DNA of 64,000 bases from Xenophilus sp. AP218F (GCA_002213445.1 NJIE01000008.1:310001-374000); one strand, 5' to 3'; shown: positions 1-8,109, counted from the first letter of the stretch. Program-made: numbers and translations. Notes: generated from the sequence alone by a model not told the origin.

Positions 1-156
1 TTGGAAACGGGAACTGACGATGGTGAGGGTATAGTGCCCGCCACCGCTCTTGGCGCCGGCGTGGCCGGCATGTTGCGCGCTGTCGTCCTGGATGGAAACG
101 TGTTCCGGTTCCAGCGCCTGCAGCGCGGCAGTCAGAAGCTCTACGGTGCCGCTCAT
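1..156 (-). CDS. BolA family protein (partial, 3' end outside window)
   Basis: The first 52 residues of a leftward gene are present; the rest lies beyond the left edge. The peptide begins MSGTVELL and contains [19 protein letters not shown] followed by a glycine-rich stretch and HYTLTIVS, the N-terminal half of the small BolA/IbaG fold. Family members are about 80-105 residues and commonly pair with monothiol glutaredoxins in iron-sulfur or iron homeostasis. The start at 156 overlaps the stop of the upstream yciI gene in an ATGA arrangement, so the two are probably translationally coupled. Which BolA subfamily this is cannot be told from the fragment. Confidence 0.85.
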   Translation of the reverse strand, partial: MSGTVELLTAALQALEPEHVSIQDDSAQHAGHAGAKSGGGHYTLTIVSSRFQ

Positions 157-455
157 GCCGGGAAAACCTTGCGGAAAGGGCGAACGTCCACCTTGGCGTA
201 GACGCCGGCGGCGCAGTACGGGTCGGCGTCGGCCCAGGCGCGGGCAGCTTCCAGCGACTCGAATTCGGCGACGATCAGGCTGCCGGAAAAGCCGGCGGGG
301 CCGGGGTCGACGCTGTCTATGGCGGGGAAGGGCCCGGCCAGAACCAGGCGTCCGGCGTCTTGCAGGGCTTTCAGCCGCTCAAGGTGGGCCGGCCGGGAGG
401 CCAGCCGTTTTTCCAGCGAGTCCGGGTGGTCTTCGCCGCGAATGGCGTACAGCAT
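153..455 (-). CDS. yciI: YciI family protein
   Basis: A 100-residue protein of the YciI/YCII superfamily, a small dimeric alpha-beta barrel related to muconolactone isomerase. The start [13 protein letters not shown], the central [22 protein letters not shown] and the C-terminal [19 protein letters not shown] match the family pattern, with the histidine and aspartate regarded as likely active-site residues. The biochemical role is not settled. It lies between yciB (1-bp overlap at 455) and bolA (ATGA overlap), a common proteobacterial grouping, so one transcript is likely. Confidence 0.9.
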   Translation of the reverse strand: MLYAIRGEDHPDSLEKRLASRPAHLERLKALQDAGRLVLAGPFPAIDSVDPGPAGFSGSLIVAEFESLEAARAWADADPYCAAGVYAKVDVRPFRKVFPA

Positions 456-988
456 TATTTCTTTTCCTCAATGTATTTGGCGAGGAACAGGCTCTGGGCG
501 ATCACGAACAGCAACATCAGCCCCAGGCCGCCGAACAGCTTGAAGTTGACCCAGATGTCTTCGCTGAAAGTGAAGGCGACGAAGAGGTTGAGCCCGCCCA
601 TGAAGGCGAAGAAGGCGCACCAGGCCCAGGTGAGCTTGCGCCAGACCTGCGCCGGCAGTTCCAGTTGCTGGCCCATCATCAGCTTGAGTCCGTTCTTGCC
701 GGACAAGTCGCTGATCAGGAGGCCCGCGCCCATCAGCCAGTACAACACAGTGGGCTTCCACATGATGAAATGCTTGTCGTGCAGCAGCAGGGTGGCGCCG
801 CCCAGGATCACGATCAGGCCCAGGCTGACCCACTGCATGGTATCGACCTTGCGGTGCCGGTACCAGGCGAGGCCGACCATCACCACGGTGGCGGCGATGG
901 CCACGCCGGTGGCGACGAACATGTCGCGGGTAAACCAATAGGCGCCGAAGAACAGCAGGACGGGGAATAGGTCGGTGAAAAATTTCAT
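455..988 (-). CDS. yciB: Septation protein A homologue, inner membrane protein YciB
   Basis: 177 residues beginning [18 protein letters not shown]. At least five hydrophobic membrane segments are visible, for example around [33 protein letters not shown] and [18 protein letters not shown]. YciB (IspZ) proteins are inner-membrane proteins of about 180 residues linked to cell-envelope integrity and division. An in-frame extension to 1036 exists, but the MKFFTD start is the family start and sits at the membrane-protein N-terminus. It is first in the yciB-yciI-bolA group. Confidence 0.93.
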   Translation of the reverse strand: MKFFTDLFPVLLFFGAYWFTRDMFVATGVAIAATVVMVGLAWYRHRKVDTMQWVSLGLIVILGGATLLLHDKHFIMWKPTVLYWLMGAGLLISDLSGKNGLKLMMGQQLELPAQVWRKLTWAWCAFFAFMGGLNLFVAFTFSEDIWVNFKLFGGLGLMLLFVIAQSLFLAKYIEEKK

Positions 989-1088
989 GCGGGTGATTAT
1001 GGGGGCAGGCCGGCGCTTATTCAAGCCGGGCGGCATGCGGAAATCTCACGCCGCCCGCGGGATGGGCAACAGGCAAACGCGCCTGGGG

Positions 1089-2033
1089 TTACGGGCGCTG
1101 GGCCTGTTTCACCACGCTCATGGCGGTGGCGACCAGGCCGCCGACGTCGGCGACGTTGGCCGGCAGGATGATGGTGTTGTTTTCCTTGGCCAGCTTGCCG
1201 AAGGCGGCGACGTATTGTTCGGCCACCTTGAGGTTGACGGCCTCGATGCCGCCGTCCGACTTGATGGCTGCGGCCACGCGGTTGATGGCGTCGGCGGTGG
1301 CGTCGGCCACCAGGCGCAAGGCCTCGGCTTCGCCCTTGGCCTTGTTGATCGCCGCCTGCTTGTCGCCCTCGGAATTGTTGATGGTGGCCTGCATTTCGCC
1401 CTGCGACTTCTGGATGGCCGCTTCGCGCGCGCCGTTGGCCAGGTTGATCTGCTCCATCTGCACGCCTTCGGACTGGGCGATGCGGGCGCGCTTCTCGCGC
1501 TCGGCGGTGATCTGCGCCTGCATGGCGTGCAGGATGTCCTGCGGCGGCACCAGGTCCTTGATCTCGTAGCGCAGCACCTTCACGCCCCAGTTGACCGCCG
1601 CTTCGTCCAGCGAGGCGACCACGGTGCGGTTGATGTCGTCGCGCTCCTCGAAGGTCTTGTCCAGCTCCAGCTTGCCGATCACCGAACGCAAGGTGGTTTG
1701 CGACAGCTGGGTGATGGCGACGATGTAGTTGCTGGTGCCGTAGGAGGCGAGCTTGGCGTCGGTGACCTGGAAGTAGAGGATGCCGTCCACCTTGAGCTGG
1801 GTGTTGTCGCGGGTGATGCAGATCTGGCTGGGCACGTCCAGCGGGATTTCCTTCAGGCTGTGCTTGTAGGCGATGCGGTCGATGAAGGGCACGATGATGT
1901 TGAGGCCGGGCAGCAAGGTGGCGTGATAGCGACCCAGCCGTTCCAGGATGTAAGCGTGCTGTTGCGGGACGATGGTCAGCGATTTGAAGATGAAGACAAC
2001 CACCGCGACGAAGACGATCAGGGCAATTTCCAT
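1089..2033 (-). CDS. SPFH/band 7 (stomatin-like) membrane protein, QmcA type
   Basis: 314 residues. One N-terminal membrane segment (about residues 3-20) is followed by an SPFH domain (about 20-180) with the typical VPQQHAYILERLGRYHATLLPGLN and FIDRIAYKHSLKEIPLDVPSQ regions. An Ala/Glu/Lys-rich helical segment follows (about 175-255, with repeated EGDKQAAINKAKGEAEA-like sequence) that should form a coiled coil. Such proteins oligomerise as scaffolds in the inner membrane. It lies 3 bp after an NfeD gene, the usual partner, so the two probably form one membrane complex. Confidence 0.92.
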   Translation of the reverse strand: MEIALIVFVAVVVFIFKSLTIVPQQHAYILERLGRYHATLLPGLNIIVPFIDRIAYKHSLKEIPLDVPSQICITRDNTQLKVDGILYFQVTDAKLASYGTSNYIVAITQLSQTTLRSVIGKLELDKTFEERDDINRTVVASLDEAAVNWGVKVLRYEIKDLVPPQDILHAMQAQITAEREKRARIAQSEGVQMEQINLANGAREAAIQKSQGEMQATINNSEGDKQAAINKAKGEAEALRLVADATADAINRVAAAIKSDGGIEAVNLKVAEQYVAAFGKLAKENNTIILPANVADVGGLVATAMSVVKQAQRP

Positions 2034-2036
2034 GGC

Positions 2037-2468
2037 TTATTCCGGTTGGGTGTAGGTGATTTTCAAGGTGTTGCCGTCGCGCCCGGCGATATAGCCTTGT
2101 CGCGCGTCCGGCTCGTCGGCATCCGGCAGCGTGGCGTCCCACTCCGCGCCGCGATACAGGACGCGGGCGCGACCCGGAGCAGTGCGGCGAAGGATCTCCA
2201 CCGGGTGGCCGAGATCGGGGTCGTCGTCGCGCCGGTCGGGCAGGTTCGCCGCCAGACGCCGCTTGCGTTGCCGCAAACCGAGCACGCCGGCGACGCCGGT
2301 GACGCTGGCGATGGCCAGCTGCGGGACCAGGCCCAGCCCCAGCCAGGCGGCCAGGCCGCCGCCGGCCATGGCCACGGCGACGACGAGCAGATAGAAGGTG
2401 CCGGACAGGAATTCCGCGATCAAGGCGAGCGCGGCGCAAATGAACCAGAATGACAAAGCTTGCGGCAT
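2037..2468 (-). CDS. NfeD family protein
   Basis: 143 residues: two or three hydrophobic helices in the first 75 residues, a basic linker rich in arginine, and a C-terminal OB-fold-like NfeD domain (about 85-143) with GHPVEILRRTAPGRARVLYRG and a terminal DGNTLKITY strand. Short NfeD proteins are encoded next to stomatin-like genes and are thought to anchor or regulate them. Here the stomatin gene starts 3 bp downstream, which supports the assignment and an operon. Confidence 0.9.
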   Translation of the reverse strand: MPQALSFWFICAALALIAEFLSGTFYLLVVAVAMAGGGLAAWLGLGLVPQLAIASVTGVAGVLGLRQRKRRLAANLPDRRDDDPDLGHPVEILRRTAPGRARVLYRGAEWDATLPDADEPDARQGYIAGRDGNTLKITYTQPE

Positions 2469-2531
2469 GGGGCCTCTCTGGGGCGAGCGTAGTGTCCCAT
2501 TCTGCGAGCTTTGCCTGGCGATGACAATGAC

Positions 2532-2654
2532 TTAGACGTGGTCTTTGTCAGGCAGGTAGTGCGACAGATGGGTGGTTTCTTCGTCGGCCAGCCAGAATCT
2601 CTTCAGCAGGCCGGCGACGACGGCGATCAACAACAGCAATGACAAGGTCTTCAT
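2532..2654 (-). CDS. Small single-pass membrane protein, 40 residues
   Basis: A short ORF starts MKTLSLLLLIAVVAGLLKRF and ends in an acidic/histidine tail (DEETTHLSHYLPDKDHV). The start is preceded by AGGAG with a 7-nt spacer, a strong ribosome binding site. The N-terminal 17 residues are one hydrophobic helix and the remainder is soluble. It lies between nfeD and the divergent yigZ and is transcribed leftward, toward the stomatin/NfeD pair. No family recognised. The function is unknown. Confidence 0.6.
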   Translation of the reverse strand: MKTLSLLLLIAVVAGLLKRFWLADEETTHLSHYLPDKDHV

Positions 2655-2772
2655 GGCGCGACTCCTGCGGATGGCGTCATTTCCAGTCTGGATGAGCGTC
2701 ATCCGGTTTTGCCGGCTTCGCGATATCCGCAGCAGGTCGGTTTACAATGCGCAGCTTGGATTTGACTATGGA

Positions 2773-3369
2773 ATGTCGGGAATGTTTCAACTGCAAGCGG
2801 CGGCGGCCGCGGAAATCGAAATTCGCAAGAGCCGCTTCATCGGCCTGCTGTTGCCGGCGGCAAGCCGGGAAGAGGCGATGCGGCATCTGGCCGACATCCG
2901 CCAGCGCTACCCGGACGCCCGCCATTACTGCGCGGTGCTGCTATGCGCCGGCGACTCCATGCTGGACGACGACGGCGAGCCGTCCGGCACCGCGGCCAGA
3001 CCGATGTACAACGTGCTGCAGCACAAGCAGCTGACCCAGGTGCTGGCGGTGGTGGTGCGCTACTTCGGAGGCATAAAACTGGGTGCGGGCGGGCTGGTCA
3101 GAGCCTACACTCAAGCTGTCAACGCCGCGCTGGAGCAAGCCGTGCTGTTGCCGCTCACGCGCAGTCTGGACGTCACGGTGGCTGTGGCTTTCGCCGGGGA
3201 GGCGCGTCTGCGCCGCCTGTGCGAGGCGCGGCAGCTGACCGTGGTGGCGCAGTCCTACGCGGAGCGGGCGCTGTTGACCTTGCGTTTGCCGGAAGAGGAC
3301 GCGCAGGCGGTGCTGGCCGAGTTGGCCGACAGGATGGCCGGGGATCTGGAGGTGATGCCGGCCGGGTGA
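2773..3369 (+). CDS. yigZ: YigZ/IMPACT family protein
   Basis: 198 residues from the start MSGMFQLQ. The N-terminal UPF0029/IMPACT domain shows EIEIRKSRFIG near the start, DDDGEPSGTAARPM and VVRYFGGIKLGAGGLVRAY, the family signature. The C-terminal ~60 residues form the DUF1949-type ferredoxin-like domain. The E. coli homologue is related to eukaryotic IMPACT; its physiological role is unclear. The frame is open upstream to 2572, but homology begins here; M4 at 2782 is an alternative start. It is divergent from the small membrane protein gene and 30 bp before the DHH gene. Confidence 0.92.
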   Translation: MSGMFQLQAAAAAEIEIRKSRFIGLLLPAASREEAMRHLADIRQRYPDARHYCAVLLCAGDSMLDDDGEPSGTAARPMYNVLQHKQLTQVLAVVVRYFGGIKLGAGGLVRAYTQAVNAALEQAVLLPLTRSLDVTVAVAFAGEARLRRLCEARQLTVVAQSYAERALLTLRLPEEDAQAVLAELADRMAGDLEVMPAG

Positions 3370-3399
3370 CGCAGCGAGCGGGTAAGTCAGGAGGCGGGA

Positions 3400-4332
3400 A
3401 TGTCGCAGAAAAAATACCGGTTGGTGACGCGCAGCGATTTCGACGGGCTGGTTTGCGCGGTGCTGCTCAACGAGCTGAACATGATAGACGAAGTCACCTT
3501 CGCCCATCCCAAGGACATGCAGGACGGCAAGGTGGCGATCACCGGCAACGACATCACCACCAACCTGCCTTATGTCGCCGGCGCCCATCTGGTGTTCGAC
3601 CATCATCTGTCCGAGACGCTGCGCAACGCGGGCGAGGCGGACAATTACATCATCGATCCCAAGGCGCCGTCGGCGGCGCGGGTGGTGTACAACCATTTCG
3701 GCGGAGAGCAGGGCTTCCCCGGCATCGCCGAAGAAATGATGGCGGCCGTCGACAAGGCCGATTCGGCGCAGTTCACCCGCGACGAGATCCTCAACCCGCA
3801 CGGCTGGGTGCTGCTCAACTATCTGATGGACGCCCGTACCGGGCTAGGCCGTTTCCGGGAATTCAAGGTCAGCAATTACCAGTTGATGATGGACCTGATC
3901 GGCTATTGCCGGCACCACACCATCGAGCAGATTCTCAAGCTGCCGGACGTGCAGGAGCGGGTGGCTCTGTATCGCGAGCATGAAGCGGCGGCCAGAGAGC
4001 AGATCGAGCGTTGCTCGCGGGTGTACGGCAATCTGGTGGTGCTCAATCTCAAGCGCGAAGAGATCATCCATCCCACCAACCGTTTCATGATTTACGCGCT
4101 GTATCCCGAGTGCAACATCTCCATCCATGTGCTGTGGGGCGTCAATCGCCAGAACACGGTGTTCGCGGTAGGCAAGTCGATTCTGGATCGCAGCTCGCGC
4201 ACCAATGTCGGCGCGCTGATGCTGCAGTACGGCGGCGGCGGCCACGACGCGGCCGGCACCTGTCAGGTGTCCAATGATCAGGCCGAGGACGTGCTGGATG
4301 AATTGATCGCCCGCATCCGCGGCCACGGCTGA
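3400..4332 (+). CDS. DHH family phosphoesterase
   Basis: 310 residues. An N-terminal DHH domain carries SDFDGLVCAVLL (first metal-binding aspartates) and VFDHHLSE. A C-terminal DHHA1-type domain contains the glycine-rich GGGGHDAAGTCQV. This layout is seen in cytosolic phosphoesterases of the RecJ/NrnA/PPX superfamily that act on short nucleic acids, cyclic dinucleotide products or polyphosphate. The substrate of this subgroup cannot be read from the sequence. The start is preceded by CAGGAGGCGGGA. The gene ends at a strong terminator shared with the convergent HAD gene. Confidence 0.85.
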   Translation: MSQKKYRLVTRSDFDGLVCAVLLNELNMIDEVTFAHPKDMQDGKVAITGNDITTNLPYVAGAHLVFDHHLSETLRNAGEADNYIIDPKAPSAARVVYNHFGGEQGFPGIAEEMMAAVDKADSAQFTRDEILNPHGWVLLNYLMDARTGLGRFREFKVSNYQLMMDLIGYCRHHTIEQILKLPDVQERVALYREHEAAAREQIERCSRVYGNLVVLNLKREEIIHPTNRFMIYALYPECNISIHVLWGVNRQNTVFAVGKSILDRSSRTNVGALMLQYGGGGHDAAGTCQVSNDQAEDVLDELIARIRGHG

Positions 4333-4348
4333 TTCCGTAGCGTTTGCA

Positions 4349-4392
4349 AAAACAGTCATGCCTGCCCGGTAACGGGCAGGCATGACTGTTTT
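4349..4392. terminator. Perfect bidirectional intrinsic terminator
   Basis: A 20-bp perfect inverted repeat (4349-4368 and 4373-4392) with loop GTAA. The arms start with AAAA and end with TTTT, so the hairpin carries a short U tract in either direction. It sits exactly between the convergent DHH gene (stop 4332) and HAD gene (stop 4397). Confidence 0.9.
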
Positions 4393-4396
4393 GGGG

Positions 4397-5056
4397 CTAC
4401 AACTCGCGCAACAGCGCCAGCGCCTGGCGCAGATCGCGGCAAACGGCCAGCGCCTGTTCCGCTTCTTCTGCGCTGGGGGCGATCAGGTCCGGAATCAGCA
4501 ACACCCGCGCGCCGGCGGCGAGGCCGGCGCGCATGCCGACCATGGAGTCTTCCAGCACGATGGCGCGTTGCGGCGCGGCTTGCAGCCTGGCGGCCGCGGC
4601 GAGGTAGAGGTCGGGCGCGGGTTTGGTGCGCTCGACTTCGTCGCCGGCCACTGTGTGCTCGAAAAAGCGCCCCAGCCCGCTGCGGGACAGCTTCAGGTCG
4701 GCGATTTCGCGGCGGGTAGAGGTGGCCACCGCGCGCGGAATGCCGCGTTCCTCCGCCCATTCCAGCAGCTCGACGATGCCGGGTTTGAGCGCGATGTCTT
4801 CGTTTTCCAGCATCTGCCGGTAAGTCTGGCGGCTGGCGCGTTGAAGGGTTGCGGCGCGCTCGGCGCTGCCCAGCCGCTCGGCGAGATAGGCGGTGCAGCG
4901 CGCTTCGGACAAGCCGATCATGCCGTGGAGCAGGGCCTCGTCCACGGCGATGCCGGTGGCTTCCGCCGCGCGATAAGTCGCGGCGCAGGACAGGCGCTCG
5001 GTGTCCAGCATCAAGCCGTCCATGTCGAACAGCAAGGTTTCAAAACTGCGGTTCAT
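4397..5056 (-). CDS. HAD superfamily phosphatase (beta-phosphoglucomutase-like)
   Basis: 219 residues. Motif I is FDMDGLMLDT with D11 as likely nucleophile and D13 as acid/base. Motif II is ATSTRREI, motif III the lysine in KPAPDLYL, and motif IV IVLEDSMVGMRAG. The helical C1 cap inserted after motif I is typical of the PGM/phosphatase subfamily. It probably dephosphorylates a small sugar or nucleotide phosphate; the exact substrate is not predictable. The start MNRSFETLLFDMDG has AAGGAGT upstream. It stands alone, leftward, with its own terminator. Confidence 0.9.
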   Translation of the reverse strand: MNRSFETLLFDMDGLMLDTERLSCAATYRAAEATGIAVDEALLHGMIGLSEARCTAYLAERLGSAERAATLQRASRQTYRQMLENEDIALKPGIVELLEWAEERGIPRAVATSTRREIADLKLSRSGLGRFFEHTVAGDEVERTKPAPDLYLAAAARLQAAPQRAIVLEDSMVGMRAGLAAGARVLLIPDLIAPSAEEAEQALAVCRDLRQALALLREL

Positions 5057-5155
5057 ATCGACTCCTTTCGCGTCACGTTAACCGCCGCGCTTGCCGCCGG
5101 CAAGGGCGATGTCTCTGGTATAGTGATTCGCATCAAATTGTCGAAGGAGGCGCGC

Positions 5156-5803
5156 GTGCGGTCATTTCTGATAGCCAACCCCAAGGGCGGCAGCGGCAAA
5201 TCCACTCTGGCGACCAATCTGGCCGCCTATTTCGCAGCCGGTGGCAAGAAGGTGATGCTGGGGGATGTCGATCGCCAGCAGACCTCCTTGCACTGGTTGG
5301 CGCGGCGTGATCCCGGCCTGCCGGCGATCGCCGGCTGGGAGATCGTGCCCAACGAACCGGCGCGCCCGCCCAAAGGGACCGAGGTGGTGGTGCTGGACAG
5401 CGCGGCCGGCCTTCACGGCAAGAAGCTGGCGGCGCTGGTATCGCAGGTCAGCCACGTCATCGTGCCGATTCAACCCTCTCCGTTCGACATGTGGGCCAGC
5501 GAGGAATTTTTCGCCCAGTTGCTGGAAGAGAAGGCGATACGCAAGCATAAAACCTTCATGGCGGTAGTGGGCATGCGGGTGGACCCGCGCACCCGCTCGG
5601 CGCGGGAACTGGAAAAATTCCTGGCCGAACACCAGGTGCCGGTGCTCAGCTGGTTGCGCGATACCCAGCTTTACGTGCAGGCCGCGGCCAGCGGCATGTC
5701 CTTGTTTGATATGCCGGTTTCGCGCACGCAGCGCGATCGCGACGCCTGGCAGCCGATTCTGCGCTGGCTGGGGGAAGATGCCGGAGCGTGGTGCGACAAG
5801 TGA
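5156..5803 (+). CDS. ParA-like P-loop ATPase (orphan)
   Basis: 215 residues from a GTG start with AAGGAGG 5 nt upstream, a near-perfect ribosome binding site. The deviant Walker A is KGGSGKST (residues 10-17), the A' motif DVDRQQTS, and Walker B VVVLDSAAGL. This is the ParA/MinD fold, which cycles between ATP-bound dimer and monomer to position cargo. No parB, minE or other partition gene adjoins it, so it is unlikely to be the chromosomal partition ParA. TATAGT at 5119-5124 could be a -10 element, without a clear -35. Confidence 0.88.
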   Translation: MRSFLIANPKGGSGKSTLATNLAAYFAAGGKKVMLGDVDRQQTSLHWLARRDPGLPAIAGWEIVPNEPARPPKGTEVVVLDSAAGLHGKKLAALVSQVSHVIVPIQPSPFDMWASEEFFAQLLEEKAIRKHKTFMAVVGMRVDPRTRSARELEKFLAEHQVPVLSWLRDTQLYVQAAASGMSLFDMPVSRTQRDRDAWQPILRWLGEDAGAWCDK

Positions 5804-5839
5804 GGTAATTTTCACATCAAGACGCTTGACGTCGAGAAT

Positions 5840-5937
5840 CAAAGCGCGTAGCTTTGACCCGTAACTGCGTGCGAGCCAAGCGACGGCATCGCAGGGGTCA
5901 GTGCAAATGGGAGCCTATACGGCTCCCGTCTTTGTTT
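5840..5937 (+). promoter_or_regulatory. Structured guaC leader: candidate purine-sensing riboswitch with terminator
   Basis: Upstream of guaC the sequence folds into a rod of three stacked stems. These are TGACCC (5855-5860) with GGGTCA (5895-5900), CTGCG (5865-5869) with CGCAG (5890-5894), and GCC (5875-5877) with GGC (5885-5887). Two asymmetric internal loops separate them (GTAA; TGCGA opposite AT). A small hairpin CAAAGC/GCTTTG (5840-5856) overlaps the first stem by 2 nt and could compete with it. A terminator follows at 5909-5937. A three-stem, two-junction rod is the described layout of the xanthine-I (NMT1) riboswitch; class membership is inference. Confidence 0.5.
5909..5937 (+). terminator. 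Intrinsic terminator in the guaC leader
   Basis: GGGAGCC (5909-5915), loop TATAC, GGCTCCC (5921-5927), then GTCTTTGTTT. It lies 46 bp before the guaC start codon and after the ParA stop, so it can act as the expression platform of a leader regulator rather than as the ParA terminator alone. Confidence 0.7.
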
Positions 5938-5982
5938 GGGGCCCCTGTTTTTTCGTTCAAACCTAGCTTTGGGAGCACACGC

Positions 5983-6933
5983 ATGATCAAGACCGAACTC
6001 AACTACGGCGACGTATACCTGGTGCCGAAGAAAACCGTGGTGGACAGCCGCAAGGAGTGCGATACCTCCGTACAGTTCGGCCCGCGCCGTTTCGCCATGC
6101 CGATTTACCCGTCCAATATGAAGTCGGTGGTCTCGGCTGAAACCTGCGAGTTCTTCGCCCGCCAGGGCTGGTTCTATACCATGCACCGCTTCAACGTCGA
6201 CGCGGTGGCCTTTGCCCGCGACATGCAGGCCAAGGGCCTGTTCGCTTCGATCAGCGTCGGCGTCAACGACGACACCTACGAGCAGCTGGATGCCTTCAAG
6301 GCGGCGGGGCTCGCTCCGGAATACATGACGCTGGACATCGCCAACGCCTGGTGCGTCAAGGCCGAACGCATGATCAAGCACATCAAGCGGCACTTTCCCG
6401 ATACTTTCCTGATCGGCGGCAATGTGGCGACCGCCGAGGCGGCGCGCGATCTGGAAAGCTGGGGCTGCGACGCGATCAAGGCCGGCATCGCCGGCGGCCG
6501 GGTCTGCATCACCAAGAACAAGACCGGCTTCCATCGGCCGATGATCTCCACCGTGCGCGATTGCGTGGCGGCGGTGAAGATTCCGGTGATCGCCGACGGC
6601 GGCATCGTCGAGCACGGCGATATGGCCAAGGCGCTGGTGTGTGGCGCGACCATGATCATGGCCGGCTCCCTGTTCGCCGGCTACGACGAATCGGCAGGCG
6701 AGATCGTCGAAATCAACGGCAAGCACTACAAGGAATACTTCGGCAGCGCCTCGCAGTTCAACAAGGGCGCCTACGTCAACGTGGAAGGCAAGAAGATCCT
6801 GGTCGAGTACAAGGGCAGCATTCCCAAGCTGCTGCGCGAATTGCAGGAAGACCTGCAATCGTCGATCAGCTACGCCGGCGGCCGCAATCTGGCGGCGCTG
6901 CGCGAAGTGGAAATGATCCAGGTTCATCGCTAA
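5983..6933 (+). CDS. guaC: GMP reductase
   Basis: 316 residues, an IMPDH/GMPR-family TIM barrel without CBS domains. It reduces GMP to IMP and ammonia with NADPH, returning guanine nucleotides to the common purine pool. Start MIKTELNYGDVYLVPKK; the catalytic loop is AGIAGGRVCITKNKTG with cysteine C175. The loop reads IAGGRVC where canonical enzymes have IGPGSVC or IGPGKVC. NADPH and phosphate sites follow at IPVIADGGIVEHGD and GSLFAGYDES. The upstream frame is open to 5854, but that part encodes the leader RNA. Confidence 0.9.
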   Translation: MIKTELNYGDVYLVPKKTVVDSRKECDTSVQFGPRRFAMPIYPSNMKSVVSAETCEFFARQGWFYTMHRFNVDAVAFARDMQAKGLFASISVGVNDDTYEQLDAFKAAGLAPEYMTLDIANAWCVKAERMIKHIKRHFPDTFLIGGNVATAEAARDLESWGCDAIKAGIAGGRVCITKNKTGFHRPMISTVRDCVAAVKIPVIADGGIVEHGDMAKALVCGATMIMAGSLFAGYDESAGEIVEINGKHYKEYFGSASQFNKGAYVNVEGKKILVEYKGSIPKLLRELQEDLQSSISYAGGRNLAALREVEMIQVHR

Positions 6934-6940
6934 ACGCTTG

Positions 6941-6968
6941 GCCGGCGGCCCGATTCAGGGCTGCCGGC
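6941..6968. terminator. Probable hairpin terminator between guaC and the MaoC gene
   Basis: An 11-bp inverted repeat (6941-6951 and 6958-6968) with one G-T pair and loop GATTCA, GC-rich and without a T run. It spans the stop codon of the convergent leftward gene (6955-6957), so termination there may depend on hairpin strength or Rho. Confidence 0.35.
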
Positions 6969-7401
6969 ATTGCAGCCAGATCGCGCATTCCAGCCGCATC
7001 GCGGTTTCGCCGCGCTGGTTGCGTGTGGTCCAGGCGACCTTCACTACGCCGAAGCCGGGCTGGCTGCCGGAGCGGCGCTTGTCCAGCACTTCAACCTCCA
7101 CTTGCAAGGTATCGCCCGGGCGCGTCGGCTGCGGCCAACGCATCTGGTCGATCTGCATGCCGATCAGGCCGTTGGCGGCCTGTCCCAGTTCCGACCCCTC
7201 CACCAGCCGCATGGAAAGGCTGCTGGTATGCCAGCCGCTAGCGGCCAGACCGTTGAAAAAGCTGTCTTGCGCGGCGACGGGGTCGGTATGGAAGGGCTGC
7301 GGGTCGAACTGGCGGGCGAAGGCGATGATTTCCTCTTCGCTCAGGGTGTGGCTGGGGCTGAGAAAGCGCTGGCCGGGTTGCAGGTCTTCGAAGTAGAGCA
7401 T
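6955..7401 (-). CDS. MaoC-like (hotdog-fold) dehydratase
   Basis: 148 residues from MLYFEDLQPGQRFLSPSH. The (R)-hydratase signature is FARQFDPQPFHTDP, with catalytic-type Asp and His, followed by AASGWHTSSLSMRL. Such proteins hydrate or dehydrate enoyl-CoA thioesters in fatty acid or acyl-CoA metabolism. An in-frame ATG at 7440 would add 13 residues; neither start has a strong ribosome binding site, and the chosen one is where homology normally begins. The physiological acyl-CoA is not predictable. It is downstream of the GNAT gene on the same strand. Confidence 0.85.
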   Translation of the reverse strand: MLYFEDLQPGQRFLSPSHTLSEEEIIAFARQFDPQPFHTDPVAAQDSFFNGLAASGWHTSSLSMRLVEGSELGQAANGLIGMQIDQMRWPQPTRPGDTLQVEVEVLDKRRSGSQPGFGVVKVAWTTRNQRGETAMRLECAIWLQCRQP

Positions 7402-7475
7402 GTCTTGGTTTACGTTTACGTAATGGAGAGACGGCAGCATAACGACAGGCCCGCGCGGGGTCAAAGCCGTGGTTT

Positions 7476-8045
7476 TCAATCCGGCAAGCGGGCGTACAGC
7501 GCGGTGTCGCGCGGCGTGCCATCCGGCGCGATGCGTTCGCGGCGCAGAATGCCTTCCAGCTGGAAGCCGGCGCGCTCCGCCACGCGGCGGCTGTCCAGAT
7601 TGAGTGCGTCGGGCAGGCAGGCGATGCGGCGCAGGCCAAGCTCTCGGCCGGCGAAGGCGCAGATGGCGTCTACCGCTTCGCCGATCAGGCCCTGGCCCTG
7701 CCAGTCGCGATGGCACCAGTAGCCAATCTCCGCCTGCTTGTGCTTCCAGTCGAGCTTGTGCAGGCCGCTGGCGCCGACGAAGCGGCCGCCGTCTTTCAGA
7801 AACAGCAACAGCGGCAGTCCCTTGCGGGCCAGATAGTCGACGCGGCTTTGCCGGCAGAAGATTTCCGAGGCGTCGAGCGAAGGTTCGGCCATGGCCCAGG
7901 GCATGGAGGCGGGAAAGGCGCGCAGCTGCGCCAGCGTGGCCAGCACGCCGGCGTGCACCGCCGCGCCGTCGCCCGGCATCGGGCTGCGCAAAATCAGGCG
8001 GCGGCTTTCGATCCGGTCGGGAATGTCGCGCAGAATATCGTCCAT
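7476..8045 (-). CDS. GNAT family N-acetyltransferase (RimJ/RimL type)
   Basis: 189 residues from MDDILRDIPDRIESRRLILR. The RLILR start, GRFVGASGLHKLDWKHKQAEIGYWC and the acetyl-CoA motif HRDWQGQGLIGEAVDAICAFA identify a RimJ/L-like GNAT. NLDSRRVAERAGFQLEG is the conserved C-terminal block. It transfers an acetyl group to an amine, often a protein N-terminus, but the substrate is unknown. An upstream in-frame Met at 8066 exists, but homology starts at 8045. Confidence 0.88.
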   Translation of the reverse strand: MDDILRDIPDRIESRRLILRSPMPGDGAAVHAGVLATLAQLRAFPASMPWAMAEPSLDASEIFCRQSRVDYLARKGLPLLLFLKDGGRFVGASGLHKLDWKHKQAEIGYWCHRDWQGQGLIGEAVDAICAFAGRELGLRRIACLPDALNLDSRRVAERAGFQLEGILRRERIAPDGTPRDTALYARLPD

Positions 8046-8109
8046 TTCATGCCCCTTGCATCGCAAGAGGCCATGATAAGGCTAGGCGGGGGAGATTCAA
8101 ACGGAAATG

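Noticed and set aside
5938..5945. GGGGCCCC palindrome as a regulatory site before guaC
   Set aside because: Too short, and such palindromes are common at this GC content.
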